From Hyphomicrobiaceae bacterium (GTDB taxonomy: Bacteria; Pseudomonadota; Alphaproteobacteria; Rhizobiales; Hyphomicrobiaceae), in the NCBI GenBank assembly GCA_021775715.1, contig JAJFHI010000150.1, positions 1 through 16,925 of the forward strand: DNA of 16,925 nucleotides, in the 5' to 3' direction. Position 1 is the stretch's first letter. Each line of letters begins with the position of its first letter. The notes under the pieces were generated by a model. The model made no database searches. It saw only the letters and a list, made by a program, of their open reading frames with translations, and was not told the DNA's origin. A program made the position numbers and the translations under genes. Positions 6,997-14,806 of this stretch are shown here, one piece after another.

Positions 6997-8504
6997 GCTT
7001 TTTCAATTCACCCTACCTGCTGTCAGTCGTCACGTTTGCACCGCTGTTTTTCGGTCTCATCTCGATGCCGCTGTTGCCACGCGACGAAGTCGGCGATCGC
7101 AATGTGAAAGCGGTTGCGCTTTGGATTACGTTGTCCACCTTCGCTGTATCGCTGATCATCTGGTTTAATTTTGACCCGTCCACTGCAGGCTTCCAATTCG
7201 TGGAAGAGTACGAGTGGCTGGGGACGATCAAATACAAGATGGGCGTTGATGGCATCTCGATGCTGTTCGTCATCCTGACGACGTTCCTAATGCCGATTTG
7301 CATCCTTGCGAGCTGGGACAGCATCAAAACGCGCGTTAAAGAATACATGATGGCGTTCCTGGTATTGGAAACGCTGTTGATCGGCGTCTTCTGTGCGCTC
7401 GACATGGTGCTGTTCTATCTGTTCTTCGAAGCCGTACTGATCCCGATGTTCCTGATTATCGGTGTGTGGGGCGGACCGCGGCGTGTCTACGCCAGCTTCA
7501 AGTTTTTCCTCTACACGTTGCTTGGCTCCGTGTTGATGCTGCTCGCGATGATGGCGATGTGGTGGGAAGCAGGCACAACCGACATCGTGCAGTTGATGAA
7601 TTACAACTTCCCAGCCGAGATGCAGTGGTGGTTGTGGTTGGCGTTTTTTGCCTCATTCGCCGTCAAGATGCCGATGTGGCCGGTGCACACGTGGTTACCG
7701 GACGCACACGTTGAGGCGCCGACGGCAGGCTCGGTCATCCTCGCTGGCATCCTGCTGAAGATGGGTGGCTATGGCTTCCTGCGCTTCTCTCTACCGATGT
7801 TCCCGCTGGCCAGCCAAGAGTTGGCGTGGCTGATCTTCGCCATGTCGGTTATTGCGATTGTGTACACGTCGCTGGTTGCGTTGGCGCAGGAGGACATCAA
7901 GAAGCTGATTGCCTACTCGTCTGTCGCCCACATGGGGTTTGTGACGATGGGCATTTTCTCATTCACCAGCCAGGGTCTTGATGGCGCAATCTTTCAAATG
8001 CTATCGCACGGACTCGTTTCAGCTGCACTATTCCTCTGCGTCGGCGTGATTTACGACCGAACGCACACACGAGAGATCAAAGCCTATGGCGGAATAGTCG
8101 AACGAATGCCGATGTTCGCGTTCGTGTTCATGGTTTTCACGATGGCCAACGTCGGACTACCAGGAACGTCCGGTTTTGTCGGTGAATTCCTGACACTGAT
8201 GGGCGCCTTCCGAGCCAACACGTGGGTGGCATTTATTGCGACGTTTGGTGTGATCTTATCGGCGGCCTATGCGCTCTATCTCTACCGCCGCGTTGTGTTT
8301 GGCGCTTTGGAAAAGCAAAAACTGATGTCGCTTAAGGATATGAACGCGCGTGAGATCGCGGTACTTGCGCCGCTGGTCATCCTCGTCATCTTCTTTGGAT
8401 TTTATCCGGCACCTCTGCTCGATGTGTTTGCTGTGTCCGTGCAGAAGCTGGTGGCAAACTACGAAGCAGCCATCTCGCAGGCTGCTTCTCTGGCAGCGAA
8501 ATAG
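6993..8504 (+). CDS. nuoM: NADH-quinone oxidoreductase subunit M
   Basis: Middle antiporter-like, proton-pumping subunit of complex I, related to MrpD. From ATG 6993 the product has 503 residues, the usual length. E146 (LFFEAVLIPMFLIIG), K225 (FAVKMPMWPVHTWLPDAHVE) and K256 (LLKMGGYGF) match the family's essential channel residues. The start is set by a strong AAGGAGG at 6977-6983, nine bases upstream, and by the four-base overlap with the nuoL stop. The frame stays open for 40 codons upstream inside nuoL, but those residues do not resemble NuoM. TAG stop at 8502-8504; nuoN follows after 42 bases. Confidence 0.98.
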   Translation: MSFFNSPYLLSVVTFAPLFFGLISMPLLPRDEVGDRNVKAVALWITLSTFAVSLIIWFNFDPSTAGFQFVEEYEWLGTIKYKMGVDGISMLFVILTTFLMPICILASWDSIKTRVKEYMMAFLVLETLLIGVFCALDMVLFYLFFEAVLIPMFLIIGVWGGPRRVYASFKFFLYTLLGSVLMLLAMMAMWWEAGTTDIVQLMNYNFPAEMQWWLWLAFFASFAVKMPMWPVHTWLPDAHVEAPTAGSVILAGILLKMGGYGFLRFSLPMFPLASQELAWLIFAMSVIAIVYTSLVALAQEDIKKLIAYSSVAHMGFVTMGIFSFTSQGLDGAIFQMLSHGLVSAALFLCVGVIYDRTHTREIKAYGGIVERMPMFAFVFMVFTMANVGLPGTSGFVGEFLTLMGAFRANTWVAFIATFGVILSAAYALYLYRRVVFGALEKQKLMSLKDMNAREIAVLAPLVILVIFFGFYPAPLLDVFAVSVQKLVANYEAAISQAASLAAK

Positions 8505-8546
8505 GCCAGCCGGTTACGAGACGTCTAAGAAAAAGGTCGACTGTTC

Positions 8547-9995
8547 ATGCCCACGCTTGCCTCTCTTTCTCCTGCCTTGCCGGAAATCGTCCTGGCTGTT
8601 GGCGCGATGGTGTTGTTGATGATCGGCGTGTTTCGCGACGATGACGCAGACAACGGTGAGTTCATTGGCGGCCTGGCCATTGTCCTGTTGGTGTTTGCTG
8701 GAGCGTTGATTGTGATGCAGCCGGCGTCATCGGCCTCACTGTTTAACGACGCGTTCGTGGTCGACGGGTTTGCCCGGTTTATGAAATTGTTGGTCATCAT
8801 CGGGTCTATTGGCGCACTTCTGTTGTCGTTTTCTTACTTACGCCAAGTCGGGTCGTTGCGGTTTGAATATTCCGTGCTGGTCGTGCTTGCGACTGTCGGC
8901 ATGTTGATGATGGTGTCAGCTAATGACCTCATTTCGCTTTATATCGGTCTGGAGTTGCAGAGTTTGGCGCTTTATGTGCTGGCCGCCTTCCGCCGCGATT
9001 CCGTGCGGTCCAGCGAGGCAGGTCTTAAGTATTTCGTTCTAGGTGCGTTGTCGTCTGGCATGCTGCTCTACGGGGCTTCATTGACGTATGGCTTTACCGG
9101 CTCAACCAGCTTCCCGGTTATCGCGAGCGTTGCGACGACGACCGACGGCGTTCTCAATATTGGGCTTGTCTTCGGTCTGGTATTCCTGCTTGTCGGCCTC
9201 GCATTCAAGATTGCTGCTGTGCCGTTCCATATGTGGTCACCGGATGTCTATGAAGGTGCGCCGACGCCTGTGACGGCTTTCTTTGCCTCTGCTCCCAAGA
9301 TGGCAGCGATGGCAATTTTGGTGCGTGTGCTGGGAACGGCGTTCCCGCAGGCTGCCGAGCAATGGCAGCAGATCATCATTTTCGTCGCCATCGCCTCGAT
9401 GTTGCTCGGTTCGTTCGCGGCCATTGGGCAGACGAACATCAAACGCATCATGGCATACTCGTCCATTGCCCACATCGGCTTTGCCCTTGTTGGTCTGGCA
9501 GCAAACAGCCAGGAAGGCACGCGTGGTGTGCTGGTGTACCTAGCGATTTACCTCGTCATGACACTGGGGACGTTTGCCTGCATCCTGGCGATGCGCCGCA
9601 AGGACGAAATGATCGAGGACATCGACGAGTTGTCGGGGTTGGCGCAAACAAATCTGCCAATGGCATTCGTCATGGCAATGTTGATGTTCTCATTGGCGGG
9701 CATCCCGCCGTTGGCAGGGTTCTTTGCCAAATTCTATGTTTTTGCCGCTGCTGTAAAAGCCGGCCTGTGGCCACTCGCGATTATCGGAGTGCTCGCAAGC
9801 GTCGTCGGTGCGTTCTATTACCTGCGCATCGTCAAGCTGATATTCATTGATGACGCGCGCGAAAAGTTCCTCGATGTCGAGCGCTATACGGGCATCGTCA
9901 TGGTGCTGTCTGCGATCTTCATCATCGGCTTTATCCTAGTGCCAGGTCCCTTGATTGAAGCGGCGGAAGCTGCTGCGAAATCGCTGCGGTTTTAA
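8547..9995 (+). CDS. nuoN: NADH-quinone oxidoreductase subunit N
   Basis: Proximal antiporter-like, proton-pumping subunit of complex I and last gene of the nuo set here. The 482-residue product has E136 (LYIGLELQSLALYVLAAF), K221 (GLAFKIAAVPFHMWSPDVYE) and K251 (SAPKMAA), the positions of the essential Glu and Lys residues. The GAPTPVTAFFAS block is typical of NuoN. The ATG at 8547 has AAAAGG at 8531-8536, ten bases away. The TAA stop at 9993-9995 is followed within six bases by the birA start, so birA is probably on the same transcript. Confidence 0.98.
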   Translation: MPTLASLSPALPEIVLAVGAMVLLMIGVFRDDDADNGEFIGGLAIVLLVFAGALIVMQPASSASLFNDAFVVDGFARFMKLLVIIGSIGALLLSFSYLRQVGSLRFEYSVLVVLATVGMLMMVSANDLISLYIGLELQSLALYVLAAFRRDSVRSSEAGLKYFVLGALSSGMLLYGASLTYGFTGSTSFPVIASVATTTDGVLNIGLVFGLVFLLVGLAFKIAAVPFHMWSPDVYEGAPTPVTAFFASAPKMAAMAILVRVLGTAFPQAAEQWQQIIIFVAIASMLLGSFAAIGQTNIKRIMAYSSIAHIGFALVGLAANSQEGTRGVLVYLAIYLVMTLGTFACILAMRRKDEMIEDIDELSGLAQTNLPMAFVMAMLMFSLAGIPPLAGFFAKFYVFAAAVKAGLWPLAIIGVLASVVGAFYYLRIVKLIFIDDAREKFLDVERYTGIVMVLSAIFIIGFILVPGPLIEAAEAAAKSLRF

Positions 9996-10001
9996 GTGCT
10001 C

Positions 10002-10847
10002 ATGGAAGATCAATCAGACGCGGACATCGAAAAGCGAAAGCCTGCTTCACCTGGCGGCACACCGGTCGCGCATGTGCACACAACGGGCTCGACGAATGCC
10101 GATGCGATGGTGCACGTCGAGGTTGGTGAGACCGGACCGCTTTGGATTCACGCAGATGAACAAACGGTTGGTCGCGGCCGTTCCGGCAGGGCGTGGCAGG
10201 GGGCTCAGGGCAATCTTCACGCCAGCTTCTTGGCAACGTTTGAGTGCACACCACAGACTGCCGCACAGATTTCACTCGTTGCAGGTGTCGCATTGATGGA
10301 CGCCGTATTGAGCGCGGCCAAAGAGGCTGGTGCCTCGCTGACCGGTGCCCTTCAGGGCTTGCGTCTCAAGTGGCCCAACGATCTGTTCTGCGAAACCGCG
10401 AAGCTTGGCGGCATACTTGTTGAAACGACGGCGATCTCTGCGGACGACACCGAACGCGCGGTTGTGATCGGATTTGGCGTCAATGTCGGCGTTGCTCCCC
10501 AAGTTGCCGACCGGCCTACGACCGCGCTTTGCGATCTGGGGCTCACCGTGTCTCCAGCAGATATGCTGCGGCATTTGGACGTGGCGCTTGTAAACGCACT
10601 GCAGGATTGGAAGTGTGGCGTCGGGTTCGAGCGGATTCGTCAGCGCTGGACGAGCCATGCCGGCCCGCAAGGTGAGGCTCTGCAAGTTAACCTTGATCCG
10701 GAAAAGACCCTGTCAGGAAAGTTTGCGGGACTGGACGAAAGTGGTGCCTTGCTCATCTGCGATGATGAGGGCACCCTGCACAATATCACGTTTGGCGATG
10801 TTGAGATCGTTTCACCAAATCCAACGCCTGGCACGCCTCGGGACTAA
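10002..10847 (+). CDS. birA: Biotin--[acetyl-CoA-carboxylase] ligase (monofunctional, no HTH)
   Basis: Attaches biotin, through biotinyl-AMP, to the lysine of biotin carboxyl carrier domains such as those of acetyl-CoA and propionyl-CoA carboxylases; cytoplasmic. In the 281-residue protein the nucleotide- and biotin-binding loop is GRGRSGRAW (residues 57-65) and the catalytic motif is KWPNDL (K123-L128). A GFGVNVG segment and a small C-terminal SH3-like domain follow. There is no N-terminal winged-helix domain, so it should not repress the biotin operon as E. coli BirA does; this is common in alphaproteobacteria. The start is uncertain: ATG 10002 or GTG 9996 directly after the nuoN stop. Neither has a clear binding site, which suggests translation coupled to nuoN. 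Confidence 0.93.
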   Translation: MEDQSDADIEKRKPASPGGTPVAHVHTTGSTNADAMVHVEVGETGPLWIHADEQTVGRGRSGRAWQGAQGNLHASFLATFECTPQTAAQISLVAGVALMDAVLSAAKEAGASLTGALQGLRLKWPNDLFCETAKLGGILVETTAISADDTERAVVIGFGVNVGVAPQVADRPTTALCDLGLTVSPADMLRHLDVALVNALQDWKCGVGFERIRQRWTSHAGPQGEALQVNLDPEKTLSGKFAGLDESGALLICDDEGTLHNITFGDVEIVSPNPTPGTPRD

Positions 10848-10848
10848 G

Positions 10849-10873
10849 GTATATTCAGGGAAAGTGTATTCAG
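10849..10873 (+). repeat. Tandem 15-base-period direct repeat in the birA-rnj gap
   Basis: GTATATTCAG (10849-10858) and GTGTATTCAG (10864-10873) match at nine of ten bases at an exact 15-base period, directly after the birA stop. The 129-base birA-rnj gap also holds the palindrome GGAGCCTGCTCC (10884-10895) and TTTGC/GCAAA (10918-10922/10929-10933). I see no convincing promoter; TAAAAT at 10955-10960 resembles a -10 box but has no good -35 partner. It may be a regulator site or leader for rnj. Confidence 0.3.
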
Positions 10874-10976
10874 TGTTCCAGCCGGAGCCTGCTCCATAAC
10901 AATAGCTTCGATCGTGCTTTGCGGTTTAGCAAAAACGCAGACGAGATCTTGGCTTAAAATCAAGAAACGGAATGTA

Positions 10977-12686
10977 ATGGCGAAGAACAGCGCGAAGCGC
11001 GAGCGCGACGCTGGCAAAGGCGATGAGCTGGTGTTTGCTGCCCTTGGTGGGCTCGGCGAAATTGGAATGAACACATATCTCTATGGGTATGGGCCGAAGA
11101 ACGAACGTCAGTGGCTGATGGTCGATCTTGGATTGACCTTCCCCGGTCCGGCTGAGCCCGGTGTCGATGTTGTCCTCCCAGATCTTCGCTTCATCATCGA
11201 AGACCGCAAGTCCTTGGCCGGCATTTTGATTACGCACGCGCATGAGGATCACCTTGGCGCGGTACTCGACCTATGGCCAAAACTCGAAGTACCGATTTAC
11301 GCGACACCGTTTACCGCGGCAATGCTGCGCGCGAAGCAAGGCGAGTTTGGCGGAAAATTGAAGCTGCCGATCAAGGAGGTCGCCCTTTCAAGTCGTTTCG
11401 ATATTGGACCGTTTGATGTTGAGCTGGTTTCCATGGCGCATTCAATTCCCGAGCCGAACGGCATCGCCATTCGAACACCGCTCGGAACGCTATTTCATAC
11501 CGGTGACTGGAAACTCGATGACGCACCATTCGTCGGTGATCCACCCGACGAAGAACGCCTAGCCCAATTGGGCGAAGAAGGCGTGCTTGGACTAATTTGC
11601 GATTCCACTAACGTGATGCGGCAAGGGTCTTCACCTTCTGAAACAGAAATTGCGACGTCGTTGACCGACATTATCAAAGCCCAGCCCAACCGCGTCATCA
11701 TCACAACGTTCGCCTCTAACGTCGCGCGCGTGAAAGCCGTGGCAGATGCAGCCGCCGCGTCAGGTCGTCGCCTAGTTGTGTCGGGCCGCTCGCTGCATCG
11801 GATTATCTCGGTGGCTATCGATACCGGTTATCTGCCAAAGGATTTCACCTACCTCGATCAGGACGAGTATCAACATCTCAACCGCAGTGATGTTGTGTTG
11901 TTGTGCACGGGTTCACAGGGAGAACCTCGCGCTGCGCTGTCGCGCGTGGCGGACAGCGACCACCAGGCGATTAAGGTCAGCAAAGGCGATACAGTAATCT
12001 TTTCATCGCGCAACATTCCCGGCAATGAGAAGGCCATCGGTCGGGTGCAAAACAACCTTGCGTTGCTCGGCTGCGATGTGATTACGGATTCGGAGGCGTT
12101 GGTGCATGTCACCGGCCACCCGCGCCGTGATGAACTGAAGCAGATGTACGCGTGGATCAAGCCTGAGATTGCTGTGCCGATGCACGGTGAGATGCGTCAC
12201 CTCAAGGCGCATGCGAAAATGGCGCGTGAGCTTGGTGTAAAAATGGCTGTGCCGGCGATTAATGGTGATCTGGTTTTGCTAGCTCCAGGCACGCCAGGTA
12301 TCATCGACGAGGTGCCATGTGGGCGACTGTTCCGCGATGGAAAGATGATTGTGCCGGGTGTCGATGGACCCGTGCGCGAGCGGCGCATGTTGTCGACTGT
12401 CGGTGTTGTCGCCGTTTCAATTGTGTTGTCGCGCAAGGGCGAGCTTGTATGTGAACCGGAAGCGGCAATCGACGGCGTGCCGGATGAGACGACTGACGAA
12501 CACGACATGTTGGACGTTATCTTGGATGCCGTTGAAGGTACGATTGCAAGCATACCCCCAGCCAAACGTCAGGATCCGGAACGCGTGCGCGAAGCCGTGC
12601 GTCGCTCAGTTCGCGCCGCTGTGGGCGACGAGTGGGGAAAGAGGCCTATTGCCAAGGTGCTCGTCCATGTGGTCGACACGGCATAA
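10977..12686 (+). CDS. rnj: Ribonuclease J (metallo-beta-lactamase/beta-CASP RNase)
   Basis: Cytoplasmic zinc-dependent RNase with 5'-to-3' exonuclease and endonuclease activity, used in RNA maturation and decay. The 569-residue protein has the metal motif HAHEDH (residues 87-92), H155 (MAHS), the HTGD motif (174-177) and CDSTN (208-212), then the beta-CASP domain with SGRSLHR and the late metal ligand in VPMHGEMRHL. The C-terminal domain (about 450-569) is usual for the family. I start at ATG 10977 (MAKNSAKRER), with CGGA close upstream; a GTG at 10914 in the same frame would add 21 residues with no family support. It lies in a same-strand run from nuoG to the DUF1467 gene, a 129-base gap after birA. 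Confidence 0.95.
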   Translation: MAKNSAKRERDAGKGDELVFAALGGLGEIGMNTYLYGYGPKNERQWLMVDLGLTFPGPAEPGVDVVLPDLRFIIEDRKSLAGILITHAHEDHLGAVLDLWPKLEVPIYATPFTAAMLRAKQGEFGGKLKLPIKEVALSSRFDIGPFDVELVSMAHSIPEPNGIAIRTPLGTLFHTGDWKLDDAPFVGDPPDEERLAQLGEEGVLGLICDSTNVMRQGSSPSETEIATSLTDIIKAQPNRVIITTFASNVARVKAVADAAAASGRRLVVSGRSLHRIISVAIDTGYLPKDFTYLDQDEYQHLNRSDVVLLCTGSQGEPRAALSRVADSDHQAIKVSKGDTVIFSSRNIPGNEKAIGRVQNNLALLGCDVITDSEALVHVTGHPRRDELKQMYAWIKPEIAVPMHGEMRHLKAHAKMARELGVKMAVPAINGDLVLLAPGTPGIIDEVPCGRLFRDGKMIVPGVDGPVRERRMLSTVGVVAVSIVLSRKGELVCEPEAAIDGVPDETTDEHDMLDVILDAVEGTIASIPPAKRQDPERVREAVRRSVRAAVGDEWGKRPIAKVLVHVVDTA

Positions 12687-12737
12687 AACCACGATGAATT
12701 AGCAGCCGGTCGGTCTGCAAGAAAGGAAGAAGTACGA

Positions 12738-13142
12738 ATGATTGGACGTTTGAACCACGTTGCTATCGCGGTGCAGGATCTCGCAGCCGCAACGGCAGTC
12801 TACGAAAAGACCCTTGGTGCTGAAGTGACCAAGCCGATTCCGGAACCCGATCACGGTGTGACGGTGGTCTTTATCAATCTGCCGAATACCAAGATCGAAT
12901 TGCTTGAGCCGCTTGGTGAAGGTTCACCAATCGCGAAGTTCCTCGAGAAAAATCCATCGGGTGGTATTCATCACGTCTGCTACGAAGTCGACGACATTAT
13001 CGCCGCCCGCGATCAGTTGTTGAAAGAAGGCGCACGTGTGTTGGGTGACGGTGAGCCAAAGATTGGCGCGCACGGTAAGCCCGTTCTCTTCCTGCATCCG
13101 AAAGACTTTCTGGGGACGTTGACCGAGCTGGAACAGGCGTAA
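12738..13142 (+). CDS. mce: Methylmalonyl-CoA epimerase
   Basis: Interconverts the two epimers of methylmalonyl-CoA so that propionyl-CoA carbon can enter the citric acid cycle through methylmalonyl-CoA mutase. The 134-residue product is a vicinal-oxygen-chelate (VOC) protein with the expected metal-binding positions: H7 (LNHVAIAV), an acidic residue in KIELLEPLG (E54), the HH pair at 78-79 (GGIHHVCYEVDD) and E130 near the C-terminus (GTLTELEQA). Length and motifs fit Mce better than other VOC proteins. ATG 12738 is preceded by AAGGAAG at 12723-12729. Its place after birA is sensible because propionyl-CoA carboxylase, which makes its substrate, is biotin-dependent. Confidence 0.93.
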   Translation: MIGRLNHVAIAVQDLAAATAVYEKTLGAEVTKPIPEPDHGVTVVFINLPNTKIELLEPLGEGSPIAKFLEKNPSGGIHHVCYEVDDIIAARDQLLKEGARVLGDGEPKIGAHGKPVLFLHPKDFLGTLTELEQA

Positions 13143-13175
13143 CAAACTAAGTCCATCTATTGAGAGGATTGACCT

Positions 13176-13454
13176 GTGTCGATGACTTTGGGAGCCGCAC
13201 TCTACTTCGTCGTTTGGTGGCTGACGTTGTTTATCGTTTTGCCAATCGGCGTGCGCACGCAGGGCGAAGAGGGGGACGTGGTGCGAGGCACTCCGGAAAG
13301 TGCGCCGTCGTCGATCTGCATTGGCCGAATAGTGCTGATCAACACCGTTGTTGCGACGATCGCCTTTGCCATTTTGTGGCTGGCGCTGACACGGGGTTGG
13401 GTAACCGTCGACATGTTTGATTTCACCGGACTGCCACCCTCGTCTGGGCAGTGA
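13176..13454 (+). CDS. DUF1467 family small membrane protein
   Basis: A 92-residue protein with two predicted helices (about residues 5-24 and 52-72) separated by a loop with RTQGEEGDVVRGTPESAP, the pattern I associate with DUF1467, a family of unknown function common in alphaproteobacteria. The GTG start at 13176 has GAGAGG at 13162-13167, eight bases upstream; ATG 13182 is too far from that site. In rhizobia this gene normally sits between mce and proS; here no proS follows. It is the last gene of the same-strand run starting with nuoG. Confidence 0.88.
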   Translation: MSMTLGAALYFVVWWLTLFIVLPIGVRTQGEEGDVVRGTPESAPSSICIGRIVLINTVVATIAFAILWLALTRGWVTVDMFDFTGLPPSSGQ

Positions 13455-13812
13455 AGCTCGTTGAAATCACGCGGCGCCAGGCCTTGTTATGGAACGGTGC
13501 GTGGATTGATATGCACCTGAAGGCAGTAACGCGAACAGACTGCCGATCAATCGCAGTTCATTTTGGCGTTCAGCTTTACGGCGATAAAATTTCTTCGCTG
13601 ATTACCGCAAGGTCTTGGGCTTCTTAAGTATTCCATTGTGCACTGTTGACTAACCACCAAACGTTCGAGTCTCCGATTCGCCACGGCTCAAGGGGCATTG
13701 ATGAGTTGTGCCCAATATTCTGTTGCCTCGGCTCCCGTCGGCATGACCATTTGCCTGCGAGTGTATTTCACAAATTGTTTTCAAAAGTATCGTGAACTTC
13801 GGGGGAAGTGTT
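13455..13812. other. Gene-free interval between the DUF1467 gene and the lipoprotein gene
   Basis: About 360 bases without a credible gene. It holds one perfect hairpin (13522-13544), a tRNA-T-loop-like stretch (13663-13683), an isolated TTGACT at 13646-13651 that resembles a -35 box but lacks a matching -10 box, and the lipoprotein's ribosome-binding site at the end (GGGGGAAG, 13801-13808). Short frames on both strands have no start signal and no protein-like character. It must contain the lipoprotein promoter, but I cannot place it. Confidence 0.6.
13522..13544 (+). other. Hairpin downstream of the DUF1467 gene
   Basis: GGCAGT (13522-13527) and ACTGCC (13539-13544) form a perfect six-pair stem with an 11-base loop, about 67 bases after the DUF1467 stop. 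No T-run follows, so it is not a canonical intrinsic terminator, though it may protect the transcript's 3' end. Confidence 0.35.
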
Positions 13813-14619
13813 ATGTGGCGTTTAGTTTGTATCTCAAGTTTTGTTCTTTTGTCGGGGTGTGGAAGCACCGACTTTTTCTCCAACCCATCGGGTGTTGGAA
13901 TACCGGCACCATCCACCATTCGGGGCTATGCGACTGAGACGATAGCCGGTACGACCGTCAACGAATCAACCGGTCGCCGCATGCCGGCGGGCGCGTATCT
14001 TATCGCGAGTGTGGGCTACACCAACGAAAAGTGTCACGAGTTCTTTGATGCGCTTGAGAAATACAAGCAGGACAGCACTTTTATTGATCAAATTATCACT
14101 GCAGGTATTGCCGCTGGCTCACCACTTTTGGCGCTTGCAGGAGCGCCAACGGGTGCTGCTGTTGCGCGGTTAACCAGTAGCCTTTCTTTTGCTAATCAGG
14201 TGAATAAGTTTTCCGCCGATGTCTACGCCTTTGGCACCTTTCGTGAGCAATTGAAGGGGCATGTGTTTGAGTCCATGGTCTCTTATCAAAAGTCAAAGGG
14301 GCTTGATTTGCTCGCGAAAAACCGCGTTGGAATCTACGTATTGGATGAAGGCGAGAGGAGTACCTTCACGAGTGTGCACCTGTCGAACGGTTCGACCATT
14401 AGGCTCAATCCTACAAAGCTTCGGGAGTTTTTTGATTCAGAAGAGCCTGTCGACCTCATGGTGGCACGCAATGTGGCGGCCGATTATGCGTCCTTGTGTT
14501 CATTGGCGAACATGAAGAAGATTGTTGTCGACGCATTGGCCAACACCACGACACAGGTTCGCTCCGGTTCACTCGGTTCACCAACCGGCACAGAGACCGT
14601 TGCAGATAATGGCAAGTAG
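13813..14619 (+). CDS. Predicted outer-membrane lipoprotein, unknown function
   Basis: I do not recognise the family. The 268-residue product starts with a short lipoprotein signal peptide: hydrophobic residues 4-13 and the lipobox LSGC (13-16), with C16 as lipid-attachment site. G17 follows, not Asp, so by the Lol rule it should go to the outer membrane. The mature part has two further cysteines (C74, C229) that could form a disulfide and a hydrophobic stretch at about 93-120 that may pack inside the fold or touch a membrane. The Ser/Thr/Gly-rich tail looks disordered. ATG 13813 is set by GGGGGA at 13801-13806 and by the lipobox; GTG 13792 would precede that site. It stands alone, with its own upstream gap and inverted repeats after the stop. 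Confidence 0.85.
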   Translation: MWRLVCISSFVLLSGCGSTDFFSNPSGVGIPAPSTIRGYATETIAGTTVNESTGRRMPAGAYLIASVGYTNEKCHEFFDALEKYKQDSTFIDQIITAGIAAGSPLLALAGAPTGAAVARLTSSLSFANQVNKFSADVYAFGTFREQLKGHVFESMVSYQKSKGLDLLAKNRVGIYVLDEGERSTFTSVHLSNGSTIRLNPTKLREFFDSEEPVDLMVARNVAADYASLCSLANMKKIVVDALANTTTQVRSGSLGSPTGTETVADNGK

Positions 14620-14639
14620 GTAGATTTGGCTGAAACGCG

Positions 14640-14684
14640 TTGGTTGAGGTAACCAAGAACACACTGTTTTTTTTGGTTGCCTCA
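14640..14684 (+). terminator. Possible terminator with two mutually exclusive stems after the lipoprotein gene
   Basis: TTGGTT (14640-14645) and AACCAA (14651-14656) form a perfect six-pair hairpin with loop GAGGT. A run of eight T's (14667-14674) starts ten bases later, which is far for a classical terminator. Alternatively TGAGGTAACCAA (14645-14656) pairs with TTGGTTGCCTCA (14673-14684): 12 pairs, one of them G-U, with the T-run partly in the loop. Transcript termination for the upstream gene is the simplest reading. Confidence 0.4.
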
Positions 14685-14806
14685 CCCGCCAACACGTTCG
14701 GCAATTTCTGACGTTTTGTCCGCACTTGTCGAATTCGCCCTGCCAGCTAAGCTGAATAGCACGCGTCGGGATGATCCTGCGCGCGTTGAGCGTTTGGAGT
14801 AGTGCT

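Noticed and set aside
10914..10976. Upstream GTG start for ribonuclease J
   Set aside because: The extra 21 residues do not match the family and no binding site precedes the GTG.
13646..13651. TTGACT as a -35 promoter box for the lipoprotein gene
   Set aside because: No acceptable -10 box at 16-18 bases downstream, so one box alone is not evidence.
13650..13937. Short open frames on both strands in the gap before the lipoprotein gene
   Set aside because: No start signals, and they overlap the lipoprotein gene in wrong frames; the lipobox fixes the true frame.
14667..14674. Eight-T run as a standard intrinsic terminator tail
   Set aside because: It starts ten bases after the nearest stem, and in the longer stem part of it is in the loop; kept only as a possible terminator.
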